This document shows, piece after piece, positions 56,484 through 64,000 of a DNA stretch of 64,000 nt. The translations under genes and the position numbers were made by a program. A model generated the notes under the pieces. That model saw nothing but the letters and a program-made list of their open reading frames with translations, was not told the origin of the DNA and did no database searches. The DNA is taken from assembly GCF_021191705.1 (NCBI RefSeq), contig NZ_JAIWPU010000035.1, forward strand, positions 1 through 64,000. The letters run 5' to 3'. Position 1 is the stretch's first letter, and every line of letters begins with the position of its first letter. The DNA is from Proluteimonas flavola. GTDB lineage: Bacteria; Pseudomonadota; Gammaproteobacteria; Xanthomonadales; Xanthomonadaceae.

Positions 56484-57731
56484 ATGTCGAAGTCACGCAT
56501 GTCCCAGCAGGCGCTCGCCGCTGCCCTGGCCACCGCCCTGCTCGCGTTCGCGGCGCCGTCGATGGCGCTTGCGCAGGACGAAGGCGGCAGTGACCGCAGC
56601 GAGCGCAGCAGCCGCGCCGACCGTTCGTCGCGCAGCGCCGATCGCAGCGAGCGCCGCAGCTCGCGCCAGGCGCCGCAGAAGGCCGAGGCGCTGTATCCCA
56701 ACAGCACCCGCCAGGAGCCGGGCGTGCCCGCCAGCCAGCGCCTGATCAAGCAGCTCAACACACTGTCGGAAGCGAGCAACGCGTCGGATGCGGCGAAGGG
56801 CCTGCCGGTCGCCGACGAGATCCTCGCCAACAGCAATGCCAACACCTACGACAAGTCGATGGCGGCCCTGCTCGCAGGCCAGCTGCTCCTCAACGAGGAC
56901 AACGACCGTGCGATCGCCTATCTCAACCAGGCGATCGACACCGGCGGTCTCGACAACAACAACCACTTCCAGGCGATGCTGATCGTCGCGCAGCTGCAGG
57001 CGCAGGAAGACACTTACGACCAGGCGCTCGTGTCGCTCGACCGCTACCTTACCGAGTCGGGTTCCACCGACCCCAAGGACCAGGCGCTCAAGGGCAACCT
57101 GCTGTATCGCCTCGAGCGTTATCCGGAGGCGATCGCGACGCTCAAGCTGCTGGTCGACGCGGGTGGCGAAGTCGATCCGCAGTGGACCCAGATCCTGATG
57201 GCGTCCTACGCCGAGTCGGGCAACAGCGCCGAGGCGACCCGCCTGGCCGAGCAGATCGCGCAGGCCACGCCGGACGACAAGCGCTCGCAGGTCAACCTCG
57301 CCGTGTCCTATCTGCAGACCGATCAGAACGACAAGGCGATCAAAGTGTTCGAGCGCCTGCGCGCATCGGGTCAACTTACCGAGGAAAGCGAATACCGCAA
57401 CCTCTATGCCCTGTATCTCAACAGCGAGAACAAGGAGCGTGAGGCGATTGCGGTCATCAACGAGGGCCTGCAGAAGAACATCCTCAAAGAGGACTACCGC
57501 ACGATGGCGGCGCTCGGTCAGGCGAACTATTTCAGCGACCAGATCGAGCCTGCGATCGCCGCATGGCGCAAGGCCGCACCGCTCGCGGAGAATGGCGACA
57601 CGTACCTCAATCTGGCACGTGTCCTGCATCAGGAAGGGCGCGCGGCGGAAGCGAAGGAAGCCGCACAGCAGGCGATCGCAAAAGGCCTAAAATCCAACGC
57701 CGATGCGGAGCGCATCATCTCCGGTCGTTAA
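56484..57731 (+). CDS. Periplasmic TPR-repeat protein preceding tonB
   Basis: A 415-residue protein. A signal peptide (about residues 1-29, ending AAPSMALAQ) is followed by a Ser/Arg-rich stretch of repeated RSxRS and RSERS words. Then several tetratricopeptide repeats follow (for example near 145-180, DNDRAIAYLNQAIDTGG, and 290-330). RBS GAGGTG precedes the ATG. It lies upstream of the tonB-exbB-exbD genes, a linkage seen in Xanthomonas, and may be a scaffold in TonB-dependent uptake. No catalytic motif is seen. Confidence 0.75.
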   Translation: MSKSRMSQQALAAALATALLAFAAPSMALAQDEGGSDRSERSSRADRSSRSADRSERRSSRQAPQKAEALYPNSTRQEPGVPASQRLIKQLNTLSEASNASDAAKGLPVADEILANSNANTYDKSMAALLAGQLLLNEDNDRAIAYLNQAIDTGGLDNNNHFQAMLIVAQLQAQEDTYDQALVSLDRYLTESGSTDPKDQALKGNLLYRLERYPEAIATLKLLVDAGGEVDPQWTQILMASYAESGNSAEATRLAEQIAQATPDDKRSQVNLAVSYLQTDQNDKAIKVFERLRASGQLTEESEYRNLYALYLNSENKEREAIAVINEGLQKNILKEDYRTMAALGQANYFSDQIEPAIAAWRKAAPLAENGDTYLNLARVLHQEGRAAEAKEAAQQAIAKGLKSNADAERIISGR

Positions 57732-57773
57732 GAAAAAGTTGCCGGAATCATCGATGGTACTGGCAACCGGGAT

Positions 57774-57782
57774 TGGTATAAG
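57774..57782 (+). promoter_or_regulatory. Extended -10 promoter of tonB cluster
   Basis: TGGTATAAG is a good extended -10 about 85 bases before the tonB start. The -35 is poor. No Fur-box palindrome is obvious in 57732-57866, so iron control is not supported from the sequence. Confidence 0.5.
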
Positions 57783-57866
57783 CTTTCGGGTTCCTGCCGA
57801 CCGATCAGGTCGACATGTCAACTTTTCCACCGGGGTTTCGACCCCGGCCTCACCAGAGTTCTCCGC

Positions 57867-58532
57867 ATGACGCAACGCTCGACGACGACCGACAGGAATG
57901 ACGAAGACGAGGGCCTGAACTGGGGCCGCATCGCCGGCTTCACGATGGTGGTCGCGTTCCACGCCGCTGCGATCATGCTGCTGCTCGCGCCCGTCAATCC
58001 GCCGAACGCCGCAGCGCAGGAAGAAGCAGCCACGCGGGTGGTGATCATCGAACCGCCGCCGCCGCCTCCCCCGCCGCCGCCGCCGCCGCCGGAGCCGCCG
58101 AAGCCCACGCCGATCAAGGAACTGACCCCGCCGCGTCCGACGCCGGTGCCGCCGCCGCCGGAAGCGCCGCCTGTCGTGTTCGACGATCCGTCGCCGATGG
58201 ATACGCCGGCTCCGCCGCCGGCCCCGCCGTCGCCGCCCGCCCCGTCCGCCGACATCGGCGCCAGCGTCGATATCTCGTCGAAGAACATGAATCCGCCGCG
58301 TTACCCGCCTGCCGCCGCGCGCGCGCAGATCGAGGGCACGGTGATCCTGGTCATCGACGTCGATGCCAACGGCAACGTCACCAACGTGTCGGTCGAGAAG
58401 TCCAGCCGCAACCGCGACCTCGACCGTGCGGCGATCGAAGCCGCACGCAAGTGGTCGTTCGCGCCGGCGATGAAGGACGGTCAGCCTGCCGCCGGTCGCG
58501 TCCGCGTGCCGGTCGACTTCAACCTCGGCTGA
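57867..58532 (+). CDS. tonB: TonB, energy transducer
   Basis: A 221-residue TonB. A transmembrane helix (MVVAFHAAAIMLLLAPV near residues 30-46), then a periplasmic linker with a run of 12 prolines followed by Pro-Glu-Pro-Lys repeats, and the C-terminal domain (YPPAAARAQIEGTVILVIDV near 149, RKWSFAPA near 194). It transduces the inner-membrane proton motive force to outer-membrane receptors together with ExbB and ExbD. Start at 57867 has no strong ribosome site, but the cytoplasmic N-terminus of about 30 residues is plausible. Confidence 0.92.
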   Translation: MTQRSTTTDRNDEDEGLNWGRIAGFTMVVAFHAAAIMLLLAPVNPPNAAAQEEAATRVVIIEPPPPPPPPPPPPPEPPKPTPIKELTPPRPTPVPPPPEAPPVVFDDPSPMDTPAPPPAPPSPPAPSADIGASVDISSKNMNPPRYPPAAARAQIEGTVILVIDVDANGNVTNVSVEKSSRNRDLDRAAIEAARKWSFAPAMKDGQPAAGRVRVPVDFNLG

Positions 58533-58631
58533 TCGATCCGTTCCATCCGTTATATCGGCGATCTCGCGGTTGTCGATGGTGACGCGTCAACGTTCCACTC
58601 TTCAAACCACTACATCTAGAAGGTAAGCGTC

Positions 58632-59381
58632 ATGCTGCAGGAAACCACCAACGCCGCTGTGTCCAACGCTGCAGGTCTGGAGTCGATGGGCTTCGCTGAC
58701 ATGATCGAGCACATGGACGCGGTCAACTGGACCGTGCTCATCGTTCTGATCGTGATGTCGGCCATGTCGATCTTCTGGATCATTTTCAATGCCATCAAGG
58801 CCGCACGCCTGAAGGGCAGCACCGACCGCGTGATCAACACGTTCTGGGAAACCCCGAACGCGCAGGACGCGATCCGCTTCATGGAAGAGCAGCCCAAGAG
58901 CGAGCCCTTCTCGAAGGTCGCCCTCGACGCCGCCCAGGCCGCCGCCCACCACCAGCGTCATGAAGGTTCGCGTCTGGTCGAGTCGCTGAACCGTTCGGAG
59001 TTCGTCGATCGTGCCCTGCGCCAGGCCGTGACCCGCGAATCGCTGAAGCTCGAGGACGGCCTGACCGTGCTCGCCACCGTTGGTGCGACCGCGCCGTTCG
59101 TGGGTCTGCTCGGTACGGTGTGGGGCATCTACCGCGCCCTGATCCGCATCGGTGCCAGCGGCCAGGCCGACATCGGCGCAGTGGCAGGCCCGGTCGGCGA
59201 GGCGCTGATCATGACCGCGATCGGTCTGGGCGTCGCGATCCCGGCGGTGCTGGGTTACAACTTCTTCGTCCGTCTCAACCGCGGTACGAACAACAAGCTC
59301 GACACCTTCGCGCACGATCTGCACGACTTCTTCGCCACCGGTTCGCGCGTCGGCGAGACGCCGGCTCCGGCCAAGGTCTAA
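58632..59381 (+). CDS. exbB: ExbB, proton-channel component
   Basis: MotA/TolQ/ExbB-family protein, 249 residues. Transmembrane segments: WTVLIVLIVMSAMSIFWIIF near 33-52, then GATAPFVGLLGTVWGIYRAL near 152-171, and ALIMTAIGLGVAIPAVLGYN near 195. A long charged cytoplasmic loop lies between the first and second. RBS GAAGGT precedes the ATG. It forms the TonB motor with the two ExbD proteins that follow. Confidence 0.94.
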   Translation: MLQETTNAAVSNAAGLESMGFADMIEHMDAVNWTVLIVLIVMSAMSIFWIIFNAIKAARLKGSTDRVINTFWETPNAQDAIRFMEEQPKSEPFSKVALDAAQAAAHHQRHEGSRLVESLNRSEFVDRALRQAVTRESLKLEDGLTVLATVGATAPFVGLLGTVWGIYRALIRIGASGQADIGAVAGPVGEALIMTAIGLGVAIPAVLGYNFFVRLNRGTNNKLDTFAHDLHDFFATGSRVGETPAPAKV

Positions 59382-59418
59382 GAAGCGCGCACGTCAGTAG
59401 CGACAACGGAGTTCAGAT

Positions 59419-59841
<423 letters not shown>

Positions 59842-59856
59842 ACCGGAGCAACACGC

Positions 59857-60267
59857 ATGGCATTTTCATCCGGTGGCGAAGGCCCGATGGCCGACATCAA
59901 CATCATTCCGCTCTGCGACGTGATGTTGGTGCTGCTGATCATCTTCATGGTGACGGCGCCGAAGGCTTCCTATCCAATCGACATCGACCTCCCGCAGCGT
60001 TCCACGACGCCGCCGGAGAATCCGGTGGAACCACCGGAGCCGATCCGGCTGCGCATCGACGGTTCGGGCCAGATCTTCTGGAACGACAGCCCGACGCCAG
60101 TCTCGGCACTGCGCAACATGATGGAGTCGGAAGTCCAGCGCGACCCGACCAATCAGCCGACGCTCGAGATCGACACCAACGCCGATGCCGATTACGGCGT
60201 GCTGGCCAAGGTGCTGGCGGAAGCGAAGAACGCGCAGATGCAGAAGATCGGCTTCGTGCGCCAGTAA
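59857..60267 (+). CDS. exbD2: ExbD (second copy)
   Basis: A 136-residue ExbD paralogue with the same N-terminal MAFSSGGE and helix [16 protein letters not shown] near 21-36. The periplasmic domain differs from copy one, with a Pro-rich linker [13 protein letters not shown]. It starts 15 bases after exbD1. In Xanthomonas a second ExbD has been reported to have a distinct role from the first, which may apply here. Confidence 0.93.
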   Translation: MAFSSGGEGPMADINIIPLCDVMLVLLIIFMVTAPKASYPIDIDLPQRSTTPPENPVEPPEPIRLRIDGSGQIFWNDSPTPVSALRNMMESEVQRDPTNQPTLEIDTNADADYGVLAKVLAEAKNAQMQKIGFVRQ

Positions 60268-60326
60268 ACCGCAGTACACGCCGGTGCGGGCCTGCAGCAC
60301 GCGCCGGTGATCGATGCAGTGATTTG

Positions 60327-60353
60327 AACGCCGCCTCCGGGCGGCGTTTTTTT
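60327..60353 (+). terminator. Rho-independent terminator after exbD2
   Basis: AACGCCGCC-TCCG-GGCGGCGTT followed by five further T residues. A 9-bp stem, 4-base loop and U-tract 60 bases after the exbD2 stop, ending the tonB cluster. Confidence 0.92.
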
Positions 60354-60512
60354 GGATGCGTATCGGGGATGGGAGCGTGCCGGACTCGCGTCCAGGGCCG
60401 CGCTTCTGCGCATCTGGGAGCGCGTGGTCGGCCGGATGGGATTGCGAGCAGGGCGGGCGGGGCTGCAACCGCACTCACCGTCTCGCTCAGAGCAGGGCAG
60501 CGCGTGCCTGGA

Positions 60513-61274
60513 TCATGCCGGACGGGCCGCGACCTCGATGATCGCGAGATAGCGACGCACCGTGGTCTCCAGGCCGTCGTACAGGGCCTCGCCGATCAGC
60601 GCGTGGCCGATCGAGACTTCGTCGATACCGCCAAGCGCGGCGAGGAACGCACCGAGATTGGCCTGGCTGAGATCGTGGCCGGCATTGACGCCGAGTCCGG
60701 CGGCGCGCGCCTGGCGCGCGGTCGTCACGAATGCGGGCAGTGCCGTCTCCGGCGCTGCCGCATCGAAGGCTTCGGCCCACGGGCCGGTGTAGAGCTCGAT
60801 GCGATCGGCGCCGCTGGCCCGCGCCGCTTCGATGTCGGCGCCCGCGTCGCCGAACAGGCTGACGCGGCATCCCAACGCATGGAAGGCCGCGACCAGTGGG
60901 ATCAGCGCGTCGCGCTCGCGTGCGAAGTCGAAGCCGTGGTCGGAGGTCAGTTGTGCGTCGCCATCGGGTACCAGCGTGACCTGCGCGGGACGCGTTTCCT
61001 CGCACAGCGCGAGCAGGCCCGGATAGCCGTCGCGCGGTGGTGCGAACGGATTGCCTTCGATGTTGAACTCGACGTCGCGCCCGGTCGTCAGCCTGGCCAA
61101 TGCGCGCACGTCGTCGGCACGGATGTGGCGGGCATCGGGCCGCGGATGCACGGTGATGCCGTGCGCGCCGGCATCGAGGCAGGCCTGCGCCGCGCGCACG
61201 ACATCGGGATCGCGGCCGCCGCGCGAATTGCGCAGGACCGCGATCTTGTTGACGTTGACGCTGAGCCGGGTCAC
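60513..61274 (-). CDS. pdxJ: Pyridoxine 5'-phosphate synthase PdxJ
   Basis: Condenses 1-deoxyxylulose 5-phosphate with 3-amino-1-hydroxyacetone phosphate to pyridoxine 5'-phosphate. The 253-residue protein is of usual length. Landmarks: [16 protein letters not shown] at the start, the [14 protein letters not shown] block near 44-57, FNIEGNPF near 70 and [15 protein letters not shown] near 193. The GTG start overlaps the stop of the upstream small gene as GTGA, so expression is coupled. Linkage of pdxJ to tonB-exbBD is known in Xanthomonas. Confidence 0.94.
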   Translation of the reverse strand: MTRLSVNVNKIAVLRNSRGGRDPDVVRAAQACLDAGAHGITVHPRPDARHIRADDVRALARLTTGRDVEFNIEGNPFAPPRDGYPGLLALCEETRPAQVTLVPDGDAQLTSDHGFDFARERDALIPLVAAFHALGCRVSLFGDAGADIEAARASGADRIELYTGPWAEAFDAAAPETALPAFVTTARQARAAGLGVNAGHDLSQANLGAFLAALGGIDEVSIGHALIGEALYDGLETTVRRYLAIIEVAARPA

Positions 61275-61552
61275 GGACCGGTCCGCGGCGAGCGGGCCGG
61301 ATCGTCGACGGGCAACGATCCGGTCGCGCGGCGGCCATCGGCCTGCTCGCGCAGGCGACGCAGTTCCGCCGGGTCGACCATCATCGCCTCGCTGCGGCTC
61401 TGGTTGCCGACCCGCTGCGCCAGCAGGCCCAGCACGCCGATCACCACGAACACGAGCGACAGCACCAGCGCGATCGCCGCGAGCGGGACCGAGGTGGTGG
61501 TGAACGCGATGACGACCGCGCCGAGGGCGAGCAACAGGAACAACCAGGGCAT
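61271..61552 (-). CDS. Small membrane protein (93 aa)
   Basis: Two hydrophobic helices are visible, [17 protein letters not shown] near 2-18 and [22 protein letters not shown] near 23-44, then a basic C-terminal tail with [17 protein letters not shown]. No family is recognised. RBS GGAGG precedes the ATG at 61552. Its stop overlaps the pdxJ start, so it probably precedes pdxJ in one transcript. Confidence 0.75.
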   Translation of the reverse strand: MPWLFLLLALGAVVIAFTTTSVPLAAIALVLSLVFVVIGVLGLLAQRVGNQSRSEAMMVDPAELRRLREQADGRRATGSLPVDDPARSPRTGP

Positions 61553-61688
61553 GGGACGGCCTCCGCCTGACGTGTCGGCGAGTCTAAACCAGTCGTCGGC
61601 CGGAACCCGCTCCGGCATGCCGCCGGCTTCGAGGCGCGTGCAACCTGTGCGACGCGCGGTGGAGCCGCTTGCTTGCGACGCGCCGCGG

Positions 61689-63131
61689 CTACAGCAGTGG
61701 CGAGCACAGCCGCGCGAGCGCTTCGGGCAGGCGCGCGGTCAGCAGCGGACGACGGCGGCCACGCTGCACCCGCGGGGCGTTGGCGAACTCGCGTTCGATG
61801 TATTGCGAGAGGGCCGCGGCCATGCCGGGATCGTCGAACAGGACCGAGACTTCGAAGTTGAGCCGGAAGCTGCGGTGGTCGAAATTGGCGCTGCCGATCA
61901 GCGCGAGGTGGTCGTCGACCAGCAGGGTCTTGCTGTGCAGCAGGCGCGAGCGGTACTCGTAGATCTTCACGCCGGCGACCAGCAGCTGGCCGAAGTAAGA
62001 GCGCGCGGCGAGCGTCACCAGCCTGGAGTCGCTGGTCTGCGGCACCAGCAGGCGCACGTCGAGGCCGGCGAGCGCGGCCGAGGTCAGCGCCATCATCGCC
62101 GCCTCGCCGGGCACGAAGTACGGCGTGGTCATCCACACGCGTTGCTGCGCGGCGTGGATCGCGCCGACATGCGCGCGATGGATCGCTTCCCAGTTGGAAT
62201 CCGGGCCCGAGGTCAGCACCTGGGTGCGGATCGGCCCGGCGTCGGCGGGCGGTGTCTGGCGTTCGACTTCGGCGAGGAAATCGCGGCGGCCGGTGGCGTA
62301 GGCCCAGTCCTCGGCGAACACCAGCTGCAGCACGCGCACCGACTTGCCGACCAGGCGCATGTGCAGATCGCGATAGGCATCGCCGCGCAGGCGCTCGTCC
62401 TGCTCGTCGGTGATGTTCATGCCGCCGGTGTAGCCGATGCGGCCGTCGATCACGACGATCTTGCGGTGTGTGCGCAGGTTGGTCCACGGTCGCTGCCAGA
62501 TGCGTCCGAAGCGCATCGGGTGGAACCAGGCGAGTTCGCCGCCGGCGTCGAGCAGCGGCGCGAAGAACCTGCGCGACGCCTTGGAGCCGACGAAGTCGAG
62601 CAGCACGCGCACGCGCACGCCGGAACGCGCACGCTCGACCAGCGCGTCGCGCAATGCAGCGCCGGTCGTGTCGGGTTCGTAGATGTAGTACTCGAGATGG
62701 ACGTGGTGTTCGGCGCGGGCGATGTCGGCGAGCAGCGCGGTGTACTTCGCCGCGCCGTCGATCAGCAGGTCGACTTCGGCCGAAGACGTTGCCGGCAATC
62801 CGGTCGTCGCCTGTCCCAGTCGCACGAGCTCGGCGGCTTCGCCCTGTTCGGCCTCGATCTGCGTGCTGCGCATCGATGCGCGGCTGTGGCTGCGGCGCAG
62901 ACGGTTGCGGCGGATCTTCTGCGGCCCGAACACGTGATAGACCAGAAAACCCACGTAGGGCAGCAGGGCGAGGCCCAACAGCCAGCTCAGCGTCGCGACC
63001 GGCTCGCGCTTCTGCAGCACGATCCACATGCCCAGCACCACCAGATACAGCGCCCAGCCCACCGTCAGCACCGCCAGGAGATGCGGCATGGTCGCGAACG
63101 ACTCCCAGGCGCGCTGCAGGGTTCCGGACAT
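61689..63131 (-). CDS. cls: Cardiolipin synthase (phospholipase D family)
   Basis: Condenses two phosphatidylglycerol molecules to cardiolipin at the membrane. 480 residues. Two N-terminal transmembrane helices (LLAVLTVGWALYLVVLGMWI near 18-37, LLGLALLPYVGFLVYHVFG near 51-69) precede two PLD catalytic motifs: HRKIVVIDGRIGYTGG near 216 and HSKTLLVDDHLALIGSANFD near 395. The ATG at 63131 has only a weak ribosome site. The organisation is that of ClsA-type enzymes. Confidence 0.93.
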   Translation of the reverse strand: MSGTLQRAWESFATMPHLLAVLTVGWALYLVVLGMWIVLQKREPVATLSWLLGLALLPYVGFLVYHVFGPQKIRRNRLRRSHSRASMRSTQIEAEQGEAAELVRLGQATTGLPATSSAEVDLLIDGAAKYTALLADIARAEHHVHLEYYIYEPDTTGAALRDALVERARSGVRVRVLLDFVGSKASRRFFAPLLDAGGELAWFHPMRFGRIWQRPWTNLRTHRKIVVIDGRIGYTGGMNITDEQDERLRGDAYRDLHMRLVGKSVRVLQLVFAEDWAYATGRRDFLAEVERQTPPADAGPIRTQVLTSGPDSNWEAIHRAHVGAIHAAQQRVWMTTPYFVPGEAAMMALTSAALAGLDVRLLVPQTSDSRLVTLAARSYFGQLLVAGVKIYEYRSRLLHSKTLLVDDHLALIGSANFDHRSFRLNFEVSVLFDDPGMAAALSQYIEREFANAPRVQRGRRRPLLTARLPEALARLCSPLL

Positions 63132-63380
63132 GGGCGACTCGACGACGGCGCCGATCGCGCCGCGCACAGGGTAGCGGCGGGCCACGCAAAAACGCGCAAT
63201 GCCGATGCACTGTGACCTGTGACATCCCGGTGTCGCAGCTGTGTGACACCGGCGCAGCCGCGTCGTGGCGCGGTTCGAGGCCTTCGCAGCCCGATGCACC
63301 TGTAACAGGCGGCGGCGAACGGCGCCAGGGAAAACAGCGAAAGAAAAATACAAAGTATTGATCTGCAAGGACAAAACCAC

Positions 63381-63397
63381 TTGGCACGCGCTCTGCG
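63381..63397 (+). promoter_or_regulatory. Sigma-54 promoter candidate
   Basis: TTGGCACGCGCTCTGCG has the invariant GG and GC dinucleotides with 10 bases between them, as required for RpoN (-24/-12), and matches TTGGCAC in full. It lies about 35 bases before the next start codon. The 63132-63431 gap contains no gene. Confidence 0.6.
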
Positions 63398-63431
63398 TTG
63401 ACTTCCTCGCTGAAGAACCGCGGAGCCGACG

Positions 63432-63953
63432 ATGCGCCATCCAATCCAGACAGACCTGATCCTGCTGTTGCCGTGCCTCGCACTGGCCGCGGGCACTGCG
63501 CAGGCCGCCGGTGCCCGCGCCGGCGTGCATCCGACACCCGGCGAGATGGTGCTGCTGCGCGATGTCAGCGCCCGGCATGCGGTGCGCCAGGCGCCCCCGG
63601 GCATCGGCCTGATCGTCGACCCCACGCCGAACCGGCAGTTGATGCCGTCGCTGCCGGGTGGCGAACTGAGCGACGCCGACTTCTTCGCGCTCGACACCGG
63701 CCACCAGGTGCAGGGCGCGATGCGCGGCCACGGCGGCATCGCCGCACCGGTGACGCAGTTGCTGACCGGTACGCTGGGTGGTGGCGCGAATGCGCGCGAC
63801 GCCAGCGGCATCCAGGGCGCCGGCACGCTGGGCGCGGTCACCGGCGGTCCCCTGGGCGCGGTCGGCAACACCACGCGCGGCATCGGCGGCCACGTCACCG
63901 GCGCGCTGTCGCAGATTCCGTTCGCCCAGCCGGCGAATGGGGGCGGGCCGTGA
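63432..63953 (+). CDS. Exported hypothetical protein (173 aa)
   Basis: A secreted protein of unknown function. The N-terminus has a signal peptide (DLILLLPCLALAAGTAQA, about residues 8-25). The middle carries PTPNRQLMPSLPGGELSD near 63-80, and the C-terminal 50 residues are Gly/Thr/Ala-rich. There are no Cys pairs or known motifs. It is located behind a sigma-54-type promoter and its stop overlaps the next start (GTGA), suggesting a secreted or envelope operon. Confidence 0.65.
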   Translation: MRHPIQTDLILLLPCLALAAGTAQAAGARAGVHPTPGEMVLLRDVSARHAVRQAPPGIGLIVDPTPNRQLMPSLPGGELSDADFFALDTGHQVQGAMRGHGGIAAPVTQLLTGTLGGGANARDASGIQGAGTLGAVTGGPLGAVGNTTRGIGGHVTGALSQIPFAQPANGGGP

Positions 63954-64000
63954 TCCGCATCGCCGCCTGCCTCGCCCTGGGCCTGCTCGCCTCGGTGTCC
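63950..64000 (+). CDS. Exported protein, 5' fragment
   Basis: Starts at GTG 63950, overlapping the preceding stop as GTGA, and runs off the window after 17 codons: MIRIAACLALGLLASVS. This is a signal-peptide-like hydrophobic start. Nothing further can be said. Confidence 0.5.
   Translation, partial: MIRIAACLALGLLASVS

Noticed and set aside
58060-58110. GCC/CCG triplet run in tonB as possible assembly error or repeat element
   Set aside because: It encodes the proline-rich TonB linker in frame, which is normal for the family.

Overview
The window is high-GC chromosomal DNA from a member of the Xanthomonadaceae/Lysobacteraceae (Lysobacter/Luteimonas-like; genus is my inference). It carries the chromosomal origin region in the order rpmH-rnpA-yidC-mnmE on the minus strand and dnaA-oriC-dnaN-recF-gyrB on the plus strand. 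These are followed by an M48 protease, a TPR protein, tonB-exbB-exbD1-exbD2 and pdxJ, an order I know from Xanthomonas. A cluster of five parS-like sites sits 1.1 to 2.5 kb after oriC.

Layout. 1-150: truncated end of an IS200/IS605-type element. 211-4477: a small unknown gene, a succinate-semialdehyde dehydrogenase-like gene and htpG. 4530-4852: REP-type palindromes. 5071-7116: a lipoprotein plus a DUF2235 (Tle1-like) lipase, resembling an orphan type VI effector/immunity pair. 7305-16457: a MexEF-OprN-like RND efflux operon with two embedded SDR oxidoreductases, divergent from a LysR regulator. 16707-17747: a lipoprotein with a TonB C-terminal domain.

17.9-44.9 kb: a genomic island in the 3' end of mnmE, the same type of target used by Salmonella SGI1. 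The integrase gene lies beside mnmE. The terminal 18 bases of mnmE recur imperfectly, in the same orientation, at 22767-22784 and 17911-17928. The two inner copies share about 140 bp of diverged but collinear sequence. I read this as two elements in tandem. The smaller (17.9-22.8 kb) carries a Fic protein, a RhuM-family protein and a 2OG-Fe(II) oxygenase. The larger (22.8-44.9 kb) carries a STY4528-type replication protein, a HigA-type regulator, a second tyrosine recombinase, and one long minus-strand operon.

That operon (43196 to 26365) is the most interesting part. It encodes a Fic/winged-helix protein, a 1755-aa DUF1998 helicase, an SNF2 helicase, a 1656-aa Eco57I-type adenine methylase, an SMC/Rad50-like ATPase with a zinc-hook motif, and an HNH nuclease, with junctions that overlap or nearly touch. 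The helicase, helicase and methylase core resembles class 1 DISARM, with DrmA and DrmB apparently fused. No DrmC phospholipase-D nuclease is seen; the SMC-like and HNH genes take that place. A perfect 20-bp inverted repeat lies in front of the Fic gene and probably controls the operon.

60.5-64 kb returns to core genome: pdxJ, a small membrane protein, a cardiolipin synthase, and an exported protein gene behind a good sigma-54 promoter match that overlaps a gene running off the window.
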